Positions 45,526 through 54,951 of a stretch of DNA of 64,000 nucleotides are shown here, piece after piece. The notes beneath the pieces are model-generated. The model was not told where the DNA came from, did no database searches, and saw only the letters and a list, made by a program, of their open reading frames with translations. The position numbers and the translations under genes are program-made. Positions within the stretch are counted from its first letter, which is position 1. Every line of letters starts with the position of its first letter. Origin of the DNA: Marinobacter panjinensis (GTDB taxonomy: Bacteria; Pseudomonadota; Gammaproteobacteria; Pseudomonadales; Oleiphilaceae); NCBI RefSeq assembly GCF_005298175.1, contig NZ_SZYH01000001.1, positions 3,494,274 through 3,558,273 of the forward strand, written 5' to 3'.

Positions 45526-46094
45526 AAGCGAACACATTGAGATACGCGGGTGTAATGGCGCTGGCGCTTACGGTAGCGGGATGTGCCTCGGGCCCGGGTG
45601 GTGGCTCCATTTATGTCCCTGCGGGAGGTTCCTCCTCCCGTGATGAGGCTCCGGAACCGCCGCAGACCAGCGACAGGGACGAGCCGAGGATCGAGCGCAA
45701 GAGTGAGCAGCCCGAGGAACCGGTGCGCGAGCCGGAGTACAGCTCGCCGAGCTATCAGGATGAAGGCGATGCGCTCTCGCCTGCCGCCAGAAGCCTGATC
45801 AAGCGTGCCGACAGTCTTATGGCCGCGGGTGATGCCCAGGCGGCGGTGGCGCAACTGGAACGGGCGCAGCGCATTGCCCCGCGTTCGGCGGAGGTTTACT
45901 TCAAGCTGTCAGAGGCCTATGTAGCCCTTGACCAGCTGGGCTCGGCGGAACAATTTACCCTGAAAGGTCTGTCGCTGGCGGGCAGTGATTCGTCACTTCA
46001 GCGCGCAGGATGGTTGCTGCTGGCGGACATTCGTCGTGCCAGGGGGAATGTGGCTGGGGCGGATCAGGCTGAGGCGCGGGCTGCCAACCTGTAA
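45522..46094 (+). CDS. TPR lipoprotein, probable PBP1b activator (LpoP-like)
   Basis: The 190-residue protein has a lipoprotein signal (LTVAGC, lipidated Cys21), a disordered linker rich in Pro, Glu and Ser (about 25-85), and C-terminal tetratricopeptide repeats (AQAAVAQLERAQRIAPRSAE, VYFKLSEAYVALDQLGSAEQ). Its ATGA overlap with mrcB implies coupled translation. P. aeruginosa encodes LpoP, a TPR lipoprotein that activates PBP1b, next to its PBP1b gene, and this matches in architecture and place. It is not the LpoB of enteric bacteria. The functional link is inferred. Confidence 0.85.
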   Translation: MKANTLRYAGVMALALTVAGCASGPGGGSIYVPAGGSSSRDEAPEPPQTSDRDEPRIERKSEQPEEPVREPEYSSPSYQDEGDALSPAARSLIKRADSLMAAGDAQAAVAQLERAQRIAPRSAEVYFKLSEAYVALDQLGSAEQFTLKGLSLAGSDSSLQRAGWLLLADIRRARGNVAGADQAEARAANL

Positions 46095-46096
46095 AT

Positions 46097-46128
46097 AAAA
46101 AAATCCCCGCCGGAGACCCGGCGGGGAT
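46097..46128 (-). terminator. Intrinsic terminator after the DUF4382 gene
   Basis: ATCCCCGCCGG and CCGGCGGGGAT form an 11-bp stem with a four-base loop; on the minus strand a run of seven T follows. It lies three bases past the LpoP-like stop and may also affect rightward transcripts, though without a T run. Confidence 0.85.
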
Positions 46129-46149
46129 CCTTACTGCCCGGCTAATTTA

Positions 46150-47061
46150 TCAAGAACCCGGCTGTGACTGGAGTTCAAAATCAGCGGTTGATGTCTCGCC
46201 AGCAACAACGGTGACGTTTTGAGCGCCGTTGAAGTTGATGTCGTCATCTGACGGTTCTGCCTGATCGTTCTCGATCAGGTCATCCTCACAAGTGTAGCTC
46301 ACGGTGTACTCGCCAGCTGGAACGAAGGCGGCTGTGTACGTGTAGGTTCCGTTGTCATTGACAGAGGCAACCACAAGCGGTTCATTTTCGCTGCCGATGT
46401 CGTCTGTCACGGCATCCGCGCCTTCATGAACGTATACGTTGCCTGCATACCCCTGAGTGAAAGTATCGCCACATTCCTGAGTGATTAGCTCACCAGCTAC
46501 GGTTCCCTTGATAGTGCCGACCTCCGAGTTGTCGACAAGCCTGAGTACTGGCTTGAGTCGATAATCTTCCTGCCCGACAGGATTGACCAGTGACTTGCGG
46601 ACATCGAAGTCGATGGTAAGGCTGACCACACCTCCGGCAGGAACGGTAAATCCTGACGTCTGCACGCCCCTGGCCGATGGAGTGGTAAGGATGTGAGAGC
46701 TTCCGTCATCAAGAAGAATGGTGTTGTCATCACCGAGCTCCAGTCGCATCCAGTTATAAGCGCCTGCGGGCACTTCTTCATCGGAAATCAGGGTTTCAAA
46801 CGCGCCGCCCTGAAGATCCAGAAGGTTGATCGGTTCCGGGAACTTCATTTCAAATCTGCTGCGCTCGCCATCGGAGGGTTGAAGCACCAGCGCCATCACC
46901 TCGATGTTTACTTCCTGGGCACTGTCAACCGGTGCGTCGGTCAGTCCGACACTTACGCTGCCTGTTTCCCCGGCGCCGCTACTACTGCTGCCGCCACCGC
47001 CACAGGCGGCCAAGGCACCGGTAAAACCAACGACTGTCAGGTATTTGAGAGACTGATTCAT
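46150..47061 (-). CDS. DUF4382 lipoprotein
   Basis: The 303-residue protein has a lipoprotein signal (GALAAC, Cys20) followed by a low-complexity GGGGSSSSG linker. The DUF4382 domain comes next: GSVSVGLTDAPVDSAQEVNI with the beta-sandwich core NLLDLQGGAFETLISDEEVP and a YNWMRLEL segment. A C-terminal carboxypeptidase-regulatory-like beta domain then runs from about 190 (VGTIKGTVAGELITQECGDT) to PAGEYTVSYTCEDD. It looks like a surface or periplasmic binding or structural protein. GGAGG precedes the ATG. It is divergent from an ECF sigma gene, whose product may transcribe it. Confidence 0.85.
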   Translation of the reverse strand: MNQSLKYLTVVGFTGALAACGGGGSSSSGAGETGSVSVGLTDAPVDSAQEVNIEVMALVLQPSDGERSRFEMKFPEPINLLDLQGGAFETLISDEEVPAGAYNWMRLELGDDNTILLDDGSSHILTTPSARGVQTSGFTVPAGGVVSLTIDFDVRKSLVNPVGQEDYRLKPVLRLVDNSEVGTIKGTVAGELITQECGDTFTQGYAGNVYVHEGADAVTDDIGSENEPLVVASVNDNGTYTYTAAFVPAGEYTVSYTCEDDLIENDQAEPSDDDINFNGAQNVTVVAGETSTADFELQSQPGS

Positions 47062-47086
47062 TGCAAACCTCCGTTGTGAAAATACT

Positions 47087-47113
47087 GGCCGGGTTAATGA
47101 ATGATTACCGGCC
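47087..47113. repeat. Inverted repeat in the DUF4382 leader
   Basis: GGCCGG and CCGGCC arms enclose 15 bases, 26 bases upstream of the DUF4382 ATG. It could form a hairpin in the leader RNA or be a protein-binding site. Confidence 0.45.
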
Positions 47114-47121
47114 GTAAGCGC

Positions 47122-47149
47122 TCAACGTTCGCGTTTCACCAAAAGTTCC
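47122..47149 (-). promoter_or_regulatory. Possible ECF-type promoter of the DUF4382 gene
   Basis: On the minus strand GGAACTT (47149-47143) is followed after 15 bases by CGTTGA (47127-47122). GGAACTT is the typical -35 of ECF sigma factors. The -10 is only loosely like known ones. The downstream gene would have a leader of about 55 bases. Confidence 0.35.
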
Positions 47150-47279
47150 ATTACTTCTGTTAATCTTTGCTCATATTTCCGGTCATCCGGACTTGCAGTG
47201 CGATGGGCCAATACTTCTCCGTTGGTTGTGTTATAAACTGCCACTCTATTTTCGGCTATTAATCAGATGAGTTCCGGTT

Positions 47280-47867
47280 TTGGCATTACTTCCGTTTAAA
47301 CCCTCCCGGCCCAAACGATTTGAAAAACTGGTCCAGCCCCACCTGGAGGCCATGTACCGTTTTGCCTTCCGTTTGGCGGGACAGCAGCATGATGCCGAAG
47401 ACCTGGTTCAGGACGTAATCGTCAAACTCTATCCACGCCTGGAAGAGCTCGAAGGCATCGAGCAATTGCGGCCCTGGCTTAACCGGGTGCTGTACCGCCA
47501 CTTCATCGATCAGGTGCGGCGCAAGGGGCGGCGCGCGGACAGGCCGGTAAGCGATGTGGCGGAGCCGGAGCAGCAGGCCACGTTTCTCGACTCCTACGCA
47601 GCGGATATACCGGAGCTGGCGGAACAGATCAGTGCAGGTCGCCTGAAGCCCATCATGGACTCTGTGATCCAGGAACTGTCGCCGGATATGCGCACATTGA
47701 TGCTGCTGCACGACGTGGATGGCTGGAGCCAGGAGGATATTGCACGGGTGTTGGAGATACCGGTTGGTACGGTGAAGTCGCGGGTTCATCGTTGCCGAGC
47801 ATCGCTCAGGGAAAAATTACTTGAGCGACCGGAACTTTTTCCGCAGGTCAGGCGTGTGGAACAATGA
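47280..47867 (+). CDS. ECF-family RNA polymerase sigma factor
   Basis: The 195-residue protein has region 2 (AMYRFAFRLAGQQHDAEDLV, then QDVIVKLYPRLEEL) and region 4 (LMLLHDVDGWSQEDIARVLE, IPVGTVKSRVHRCRASLREK), with no regions 1 or 3, as in ECF sigma factors. The start is a TTG at 47280; no ATG or GTG fits the conserved N-terminus. A zinc-binding anti-sigma gene begins about ten bases after its stop. It probably drives its own operon and the divergent DUF4382 lipoprotein. The signal is unknown. Confidence 0.9.
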   Translation: MALLPFKPSRPKRFEKLVQPHLEAMYRFAFRLAGQQHDAEDLVQDVIVKLYPRLEELEGIEQLRPWLNRVLYRHFIDQVRRKGRRADRPVSDVAEPEQQATFLDSYAADIPELAEQISAGRLKPIMDSVIQELSPDMRTLMLLHDVDGWSQEDIARVLEIPVGTVKSRVHRCRASLREKLLERPELFPQVRRVEQ

Positions 47868-47877
47868 GGTGATGGAT

Positions 47878-48582
47878 ATGTTGTGTAACGAGTGCAAAAA
47901 CAATCTGCGTTCCTGGGTCAGGAACGAGCTTTCTGCGGCGCAAGCCAGCCGCATTGAGCAGCATATTGCCAATTGTAAGGATTGTTCCATTGCCGCGCAC
48001 AACGAACAGGCAATATTTGACTCGCTGCAGGACAGTCAGGCCGTGCCAGCTCCTTCGTTCGGTTTTGAGGAGCGCGTTCTGGGGGCGGCCACTGGAAAAG
48101 GCGGAGAAGCCGGGAAAGGTTCTCATGGCCATGGCTGGAGCACGCCCGTGGCCAGTGGCGCTGTCGCGGCGGCCCTGGTCATCGGTATTGCATTGGGGTT
48201 TGGCTGGAAGGCTGAGCCGGAGCCTGGCGCCGAACAGGCGATCTCCGGGGCAGAACAGGCTGGCGGTGACAAGACCCTGACCGCTGAGCCAGTTGCCCGC
48301 AATGTACGGCTTGCATTCAGCTCCAGGGAGGCGCTGGAAGGGGTTACCCTGACAGTGGAACTGCCCCCTCACGTTGAAGTTGCCAGTTACCCCGGCCATC
48401 AAAAGCTGAGTTGGAAAGTGGATCTGGACAAAGGCGAAAATGTGGTGAATCTGCCACTCAACATACTGTTTTCAGGTGAGGGCGAACTGGTTGCCCACCT
48501 TGACGATGGCCGCAGAACAAAGACATTCCGCACCAGCCTGAACAGCGCTTCAGGGAATGGCGATCAGGAGCCTTCATCATGA
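47878..48582 (+). CDS. Membrane anti-sigma factor with zinc-binding ZAS motif
   Basis: The 234-residue protein has an N-terminal anti-sigma domain with MLCNECKNNLRSW and the HIANCKDC (His-x3-Cys-x2-Cys) zinc motif. One membrane helix (PVASGAVAAALVIGIALGFG) follows, then a periplasmic domain with beta character. It would hold the ECF sigma at the membrane. The ATG at 47878 has GAGG eight bases upstream, overlapping the sigma stop; an ATG two codons earlier is too close to that site. Its stop overlaps the next gene by four bases. Confidence 0.85.
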   Translation: MLCNECKNNLRSWVRNELSAAQASRIEQHIANCKDCSIAAHNEQAIFDSLQDSQAVPAPSFGFEERVLGAATGKGGEAGKGSHGHGWSTPVASGAVAAALVIGIALGFGWKAEPEPGAEQAISGAEQAGGDKTLTAEPVARNVRLAFSSREALEGVTLTVELPPHVEVASYPGHQKLSWKVDLDKGENVVNLPLNILFSGEGELVAHLDDGRRTKTFRTSLNSASGNGDQEPSS

Positions 48583-48977
48583 CACCCGGTTTTTGGCACA
48601 GGCTGGCTGTTCGCGGTTGCCTTGGGTTATTGCTGGCAACCCCCGTAGTCGTGGTCGCCGATGACGACCTGGATGTGACCATGCGAATGGTCAGAGACAA
48701 TGACGATCTGACGGAGTCTGTTGTCCGTGAGATTGAACTGCGCGAGCCGGTTGCCCTTGAGCGCCGTAATGGCGACGCGGGCAAACCCGCTGATACAACC
48801 GGTGCGGCACGAGGCGTCGAAAAAGCACGTGAAGCTCGGGACCGGGGTCGTGAAGCGGCACGGACCGCGACAGAGGGGGCAAAGGAAGTCCGCGAACGTA
48901 ATGAACAGCGCGAGCGCCCCGATCGGCCAGAACCACCAGGTGCGTCCAGGCGCCCTGAAAAGCCCGAGTTACCCTGA
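48579..48977 (+). CDS. Secreted or periplasmic charged protein of unknown function
   Basis: This 132-residue protein is not recognised. It has a signal peptide (about residues 1-27, ending VVVVADDD) and a short acidic region with RMVRDNDDLTESVVREIELR. The second half is low-complexity and very rich in Arg, Glu, Ala and Pro, probably helical or disordered. ATGA overlap couples it to the anti-sigma gene, so it belongs to the sigma module, perhaps as an accessory periplasmic component. Confidence 0.75.
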   Translation: MTPGFWHRLAVRGCLGLLLATPVVVVADDDLDVTMRMVRDNDDLTESVVREIELREPVALERRNGDAGKPADTTGAARGVEKAREARDRGREAARTATEGAKEVRERNEQRERPDRPEPPGASRRPEKPELP

Positions 48978-49021
48978 CCCGGGCTTCTGTTCCCATCGTA
49001 ATCGTAATGTTCCTCCCCTGC

Positions 49022-49049
49022 GACGAAGCACTTCGTCCCTTGCTATACT
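49022..49049 (+). promoter_or_regulatory. Palindrome and extended -10 ahead of the TPR/barrel gene
   Basis: GACGAAG-CA-CTTCGTC (49022-49037) is a perfect palindrome placed four bases before an extended -10, TGCTATACT (49041-49049). The position over the -35 region is that of an operator. The start codon is about 80 bases downstream. Confidence 0.45.
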
Positions 49050-49127
49050 CCCGGTTTTTGCTGTCCTCGCACCTGACTTCTCGGGTGCAGGGTATCGGCT
49101 ATCACATCGCTATCTCCGGAGTAAGGC

Positions 49128-50438
49128 TTGCGGCCCATAACATTAGCCACACTGTTTATTGCCCTGATGATTCTGGCACCTTTCTCAATGGCAGAAGAAG
49201 GTACCGGCAGCCCGGACTTTGAAGCCGGCGTGGCGGCATTCGGCGCGGGTGAGCTGACCGCTGCCAGGGCGCATTTCGAGCGGGCCAGGAACGCGGGCCT
49301 GAACACCCCGTCACTGCTTTACAATCTTGGTGTGGTCTATTTCCGTCTCGGGCAGTATGAGTCGGCCGAAGCCGTTTTCCTCGAGTTACTGGACACGCCC
49401 CATGCGCCTCTGGCCCGCTATAACCTCGGGCTTGTTATGCAGGAGAGTGGGCGTCCAGAGGCTGCCCGTCGATGGTTTGAGCAAGCTTCTGGCCCCGAGT
49501 CGCCGGAAAAGGTCCGGGTGCTGGCCCTTCGTCAGCTTGATGAGCCTGAAGCTGACCGATTCGGTGAAATCAGTGGCAGCGGGTATCTCTGGGCTGCTGG
49601 TGGCTATGACGACAATATCGCCGGAACACCGGATGACGCCTCAAGTAATCAAGCGGGCGTTTTTGCGGATCTCCTGGCGGCAGGCGACGCTCGCATAGGT
49701 GATGACGGCTTTGGCCTGCATGGTGTCGCCTACTCACGTCAATATCCCGGTAACACAGAATTCGACAACACTTACCTGAGCACCGGCGCCTCCTTGCTCA
49801 AAGGTGTCGGTGCAGGTGAGCTCAAGTCCACCCTCAGTGTCGCGGGCTCGTGGTTCGGAGGCGAGGTTCTTGAGCGGGAAGTTCGGTTGGCAGCTGTTTA
49901 TTGGCCGGATCAATGTTTTTTCATGTCCATCCTGTCCGGGGTTGACTGCAGCGCAAGCGGGTCGCTTTCCACTATCCGGGGTGGGAGTGGTTTCAGCGCC
50001 TACGATGGGGAAATGTTGCGGGTAGACGTCAGTGCCTGGAAAAGTGCAGGAAGCTGGCTGTTCAGGGGCCGGTATCTGCTTGAGGTCAACGATCGCAAGG
50101 ATCTGACAACCGGGCAGGAATTCTTCAGTGTATCGCCGTTACGCAATCTGGTGTCGGCGGAGGCCCGTTATTATGTATCAGGCCGTCTGTCTCTGGGTGC
50201 CAGAGGCGATATCCGCCATTCCCGCTACAGGGATGATCATCGGTTGGTTTCCGGTAACGCTGTGGTCTCTGAGCGTCGAACAGACAACCGCCTTCGGGGT
50301 GTTCTGCTGGCAGAGTACCGGCTGACTGGCCCTTGGCTGGTGCTGGCGGAGTGGAGCATGCTCAATAACCGCAGCACCATTGAGCGATACGATTACAGCC
50401 GTCGCGAAGTGATGGTCGGTGTGGAAATGGGGTTCTGA
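49128..50438 (+). CDS. TPR-containing outer membrane beta-barrel protein
   Basis: The 436-residue protein has a signal peptide (about 1-22, ending FSMA), two or three tetratricopeptide repeats (about 30-130: AGVAAFGAGELTAARAHFER, LLYNLGVVYFRLGQYESAEA), and a long beta-rich C-terminal part ending in phenylalanine (EVMVGVEMGF), as in outer membrane barrels. Such TPR-plus-barrel proteins occur in surface-export or adhesion systems. The start is a TTG at 49128 with GGAG six bases upstream. It follows the sigma/anti-sigma genes on the same strand but has its own likely promoter. Confidence 0.8.
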   Translation: MRPITLATLFIALMILAPFSMAEEGTGSPDFEAGVAAFGAGELTAARAHFERARNAGLNTPSLLYNLGVVYFRLGQYESAEAVFLELLDTPHAPLARYNLGLVMQESGRPEAARRWFEQASGPESPEKVRVLALRQLDEPEADRFGEISGSGYLWAAGGYDDNIAGTPDDASSNQAGVFADLLAAGDARIGDDGFGLHGVAYSRQYPGNTEFDNTYLSTGASLLKGVGAGELKSTLSVAGSWFGGEVLEREVRLAAVYWPDQCFFMSILSGVDCSASGSLSTIRGGSGFSAYDGEMLRVDVSAWKSAGSWLFRGRYLLEVNDRKDLTTGQEFFSVSPLRNLVSAEARYYVSGRLSLGARGDIRHSRYRDDHRLVSGNAVVSERRTDNRLRGVLLAEYRLTGPWLVLAEWSMLNNRSTIERYDYSRREVMVGVEMGF

Positions 50439-50474
50439 TGCAGGGCCGGGCGTCCATTCCCGGCCAGATCTTAC

Positions 50475-51740
<1,266 letters not shown>

Positions 51741-53021
51741 TCAGAGTGTGGCCATGACCCGGCGTGCCGCTTCGATGGTCTGGTGGATGTCGTCGTCAGT
51801 CAGCGCTGCACTGGTGAAGCCCGCCTCAAAGGCAGACGGCGCCAGGTAGACGCCTTCCTTCAGCATGCCCTGAAAGAATTTCTTGAATCGCTCCACGTCA
51901 CAGGCCATTACCTGGTCGAAGCGGGTGATTTGTGGCGCATCGGTAAAGAAGAATCCGAACATGGCGCCGGCGCTTTGCACTGCCAGGGGGATGCCGGTGC
52001 TGTCCGCGGCTTCTTTAAGCCCGTCACGCACGGCATTGGTTTTCTCTGTCAGCCGATCGTGAAAGCCAGGTTCGGAAATGGCATTCAGTGTGGCCAGCCC
52101 AGCGCACATGGCCAGCGGGTTACCACTGAGTGTTCCGGCCTGGTAAACCGGTCCCAGGGGCGAGATGTGTTCCATGATTGCCCGCCTGCCCCCGAACGCA
52201 CCTACCGGCAGTCCGCCACCGATCACCTTGCCCAGTGCGGTCAGGTCTGGGGTTACGCCATAAAAGCCCTGGGCGCCACCGAGGGACACCCGGAACCCGG
52301 TCATGACTTCGTCAAAAATGAGCACGGTGCCATGCTCGTCACATACTTCCCGCAAGCCTTCGAGGAAACCCGGTACCGGGGGGATACAGTTCATGTTGCC
52401 AGCAACCGGTTCGACGATGATGGCAGCAATTTCATCGCCCATTTTGGCGAAGGTTTCCCGAACGCTGTCGATATCGTTGAAGGTCAGGGTCAGCGTGTGC
52501 TCCGCAAGGCTGGCGGGAATGCCCGGGGAATTGGGTACACCCAGAGTGAGTGCGCCAGAGCCGGCTTTCACCAGCAGCGAATCCACGTGGCCGTGGTAGC
52601 AGCCTTCGAACTTCACGATCTTGTCGCGGCCGGTATAACCTCGCGCCAGGCGAACCGCGCTCATGGTGGCCTCAGTGCCGGAGTTGACCATTCGCACCAG
52701 ATCGATGGAGGGCACCAGCTCACAGACTTTCTTGGCCATTTCGGTTTCCAGGGCGGTAGGGGCACCATAGCCGATCCCCTGGTCCACCTGGGCGTGCAGG
52801 GCATCCTTGATGGTCTGGTTGCCGTGGCCAAGGATCATCGGCCCCCAGGACCCGATGTAATCGATGTAGCGGCGGTCGTCTTCGTCGTAAAGATAGGCCC
52901 CTTCAGCGTGCTTGAAAAACAGCGGTGTACCGCCGACTCCCTTGAAGGCTCTGACCGGAGAGTTGACCCCTCCGGGAATGTATTTCTGAGCCTCGGCGAA
53001 TAGGGTTTCGGACTGGGTCAT
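51741..53021 (-). CDS. hemL: Glutamate-1-semialdehyde 2,1-aminomutase
   Basis: HemL converts glutamate-1-semialdehyde to 5-aminolevulinate, the C5 route to haem, using PLP. The 426-residue product has [40 protein letters not shown], the [16 protein letters not shown] block, and the PLP lysine in [16 protein letters not shown]. It follows thiE after three bases in a minus-strand run hemJ-thiD-thiE-hemL that mixes haem and thiamine genes, the order also seen in Pseudomonas. Confidence 0.97.
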   Translation of the reverse strand: MTQSETLFAEAQKYIPGGVNSPVRAFKGVGGTPLFFKHAEGAYLYDEDDRRYIDYIGSWGPMILGHGNQTIKDALHAQVDQGIGYGAPTALETEMAKKVCELVPSIDLVRMVNSGTEATMSAVRLARGYTGRDKIVKFEGCYHGHVDSLLVKAGSGALTLGVPNSPGIPASLAEHTLTLTFNDIDSVRETFAKMGDEIAAIIVEPVAGNMNCIPPVPGFLEGLREVCDEHGTVLIFDEVMTGFRVSLGGAQGFYGVTPDLTALGKVIGGGLPVGAFGGRRAIMEHISPLGPVYQAGTLSGNPLAMCAGLATLNAISEPGFHDRLTEKTNAVRDGLKEAADSTGIPLAVQSAGAMFGFFFTDAPQITRFDQVMACDVERFKKFFQGMLKEGVYLAPSAFEAGFTSAALTDDDIHQTIEAARRVMATL

Positions 53022-53024
53022 GGT

Positions 53025-53738
53025 TCAGGACTCCTGATGTACGGAAAATGAAAATAGTGGGTGATGGTCTGCAAAAAGCCGGGTAAACCGGCGTGCACGC
53101 TCTTCAATGGATGCCGGGTCACCGTCGAAGAGGTCGCCAACGACCGCCAGCAGGTCGGTGCCGGCACGGATCAGGGCTTCTCCGTTGTCGGTGGTAATGC
53201 CGCCAATCGCCGTAACCGGCTTGCCAAATTGTCGGGCCCGGGCCAGTACCGAGGTGTCGGCGGCGGGTGCATCAGGCTTTGTGTTCGACTTGAAAAATCG
53301 CCCGAAAGCCAGGTAATCGGCGCCGTCACGGTCGGCGCTGGTCGCCAGGGCCAGATCGGCATGGCACGTTGCCCCTATGATCGCATGTTCGCCGAGCAGT
53401 TGCCTGGCGGCAATGAGGGAACCGTCGGATTGCCCCAGGTGAACGCCGGCAGCGCCGCAGCGTTTGGCCAGCTCTGGGTCATCGTTGATGATCAGTGGTA
53501 CCCGGGCATTATTGCAAATCGCTGCCAGATCCCTGGCCTGCCGGAGGCGTTCGGGTTGCGGGGCATGCTTCTCCCGATACTGGACCAGTACGGCGCCACC
53601 ACGAAGGGCGGCTTCCACGGCCGCCAGAAGCTTGACTGCCGGCAGTAGCTGGCTGTCGGTGATGGCATAAAGGCCTGGTCGCAGCCCCTTGGCCGTGGCG
53701 CTGGCACTGAAAGTGCCCGGTGAGCCTAGCTCTCCCAT
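53025..53738 (-). CDS. thiE: Thiamine-phosphate synthase
   Basis: ThiE joins the pyrimidine and thiazole moieties to thiamine phosphate. The 237-residue product has GLYAITDSQLLP, the GGAVLVQYREKHAPQPERLR segment, VPLIINDDPELAKRCGAAGV, HLGQSDGSL and the phosphate-binding GGITTDN. The ATG at 53738 overlaps the thiD stop by 13 bases. The first 20 residues are poorly conserved, so a slightly later start is possible. A much longer frame upstream runs through thiD and is rejected. Confidence 0.94.
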   Translation of the reverse strand: MGELGSPGTFSASATAKGLRPGLYAITDSQLLPAVKLLAAVEAALRGGAVLVQYREKHAPQPERLRQARDLAAICNNARVPLIINDDPELAKRCGAAGVHLGQSDGSLIAARQLLGEHAIIGATCHADLALATSADRDGADYLAFGRFFKSNTKPDAPAADTSVLARARQFGKPVTAIGGITTDNGEALIRAGTDLLAVVGDLFDGDPASIEERARRFTRLFADHHPLFSFSVHQES

Positions 53739-54514
53739 GGAATGCCCCGGTCCGGTACCGGTTGGCCGTTGCCGACTTTCAGTGCGTGCCGGATAGCGCG
53801 CAGCACATAATTCTGTGCCTGGGCGATGGAGGCCCGGGCCGAGAGCCCGGACGCCCTGCCGGCAGCAATGGAAGCCGCCAGAGTACATCCGGTGCCGTGG
53901 TATTCACCGCCAATGCGCTCGATGCAGAAGTACAACGGCTCCTGATCGTGAGAATAAAGCGTGTTGATGATTTCCTCGCCTTTACCGTGGCCTCCGGTTG
54001 CAAGCACGGACTGACAACCGGCTTCCAGAAGGTTGTGGGCCGCACGTGCCGCGTCTTTATCGCCGCCTAGCAGCGCCAGCTCAATACCGTTGGGGGTGAT
54101 GATTTCCGCGTGCGGGAACAGACGTTCCTTCATGCGGGCAATCAGGGCTTCATCCGCCAGGTCACCGCCACCGGCCGCCTTGATCACTGGATCGGTAATC
54201 AGCGGAATACCGGGATGCTCGGCCAGAAAATCCACCAAAACATCCACTACATCGGCACTGCCCAGGGCACCGGTTTTTATCGCGTGAATGGGGGCGTCGG
54301 CTGCCAGGCATTCCAGTTGCTGGCGAATAATCTCCGGGTCCGTGGCGGTGGCATTGTAGACATTCCGGGTGTCCTGGACTGTCAGGCAGGAGAGCACCGG
54401 CATGGGGTGGCAGCCCAGTGAGGTAATGGCCTGGATGTCGGCCTGGATACCGGCGCCCCCCGATGGATCAAGGCCGGAAACAATCAGAACATGAGGGCGG
54501 CTATGCAGTTTGAT
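53726..54514 (-). CDS. thiD: Hydroxymethylpyrimidine/phosphomethylpyrimidine kinase with non-standard start
   Basis: ThiD phosphorylates hydroxymethylpyrimidine twice for thiamine synthesis. The conserved N-terminus HVLIVSGLDPSGGAGIQADI is encoded and in frame, but no ATG, GTG or TTG lies between the upstream in-frame stop and it. ATC at 54514 follows GAGGAG by seven bases and gives IKLHSRPHVLIV, about 262 residues, the family length. CTG at 54508 is an alternative. The first ATG (54403) would remove the substrate-binding GLDPSGGAG. The GTGC motif (YHGTGCTLAASIAAG) is intact. The GAGGAG overlaps the hemJ stop, so coupling with hemJ may help initiation. Confidence 0.85.
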   Translation of the reverse strand: MKLHSRPHVLIVSGLDPSGGAGIQADIQAITSLGCHPMPVLSCLTVQDTRNVYNATATDPEIIRQQLECLAADAPIHAIKTGALGSADVVDVLVDFLAEHPGIPLITDPVIKAAGGGDLADEALIARMKERLFPHAEIITPNGIELALLGGDKDAARAAHNLLEAGCQSVLATGGHGKGEEIINTLYSHDQEPLYFCIERIGGEYHGTGCTLAASIAAGRASGLSARASIAQAQNYVLRAIRHALKVGNGQPVPDRGIPWES

Positions 54515-54525
54515 GGTGAGGCTCC

Positions 54526-54948
54526 TCAGAATGGTTTAACGGAAGCAAGAATGACAACGGCAACCAGAATCAGCACAGGTACCTCGTTGAACCAGCGATA
54601 GAAAACGTGGCTGCGGGTGTTCCTGTCGTCACGGAATACTTTTACCAGGTGGCCGCAGTAGAAGTGGTAACCAATCAGCAGAACCACCAGCAACAGCTTG
54701 GCATGCAGCCAGCCCTGGCTCATGTACCCCTGTACATTGTAACTGATGAGCCAGAGTCCCAAAACGACGGTTGCTATCATCGATGGCGTAGTGATGCCCC
54801 GGTAGAGTTTGCGCTCCATGATCTTGAAGCGTTCCCGTCCGGTTTGATCCTCACAGGCAGCGTGATAGACAAACAGTCGGGGCAGGTAAAAAATGCCGGC
54901 GAACCAGCACACCATGGCAATAATATGCAGGGCTTTGACCCAAAGCAT
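54526..54948 (-). CDS. hemJ: Protoporphyrinogen oxidase HemJ
   Basis: HemJ oxidises protoporphyrinogen IX in the inner membrane in bacteria lacking HemG or HemY. The 140-residue product has four membrane helices and the typical start MLWVKALHIIAMVCWFAGIF with the conserved histidine near residue 8, followed by YLPRLFVYH, ERKLYRGITTPSM and a GWLHAKLLLVVLL helix. It is three bases from the clcA stop and directly upstream of thiD, with hemL in the same run. Confidence 0.92.
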   Translation of the reverse strand: MLWVKALHIIAMVCWFAGIFYLPRLFVYHAACEDQTGRERFKIMERKLYRGITTPSMIATVVLGLWLISYNVQGYMSQGWLHAKLLLVVLLIGYHFYCGHLVKVFRDDRNTRSHVFYRWFNEVPVLILVAVVILASVKPF

Positions 54949-54951
54949 TGG

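Noticed and set aside
47821..47877. TTG start for the anti-sigma gene inside the sigma gene
   Set aside because: It would overlap the sigma gene by 47 bases; the ATG at 47878 has a well-placed GAGG and begins at the conserved cysteine region.
51783..53003. 406-codon open frame on the plus strand
   Set aside because: It is the mirror of hemL on the opposite strand.
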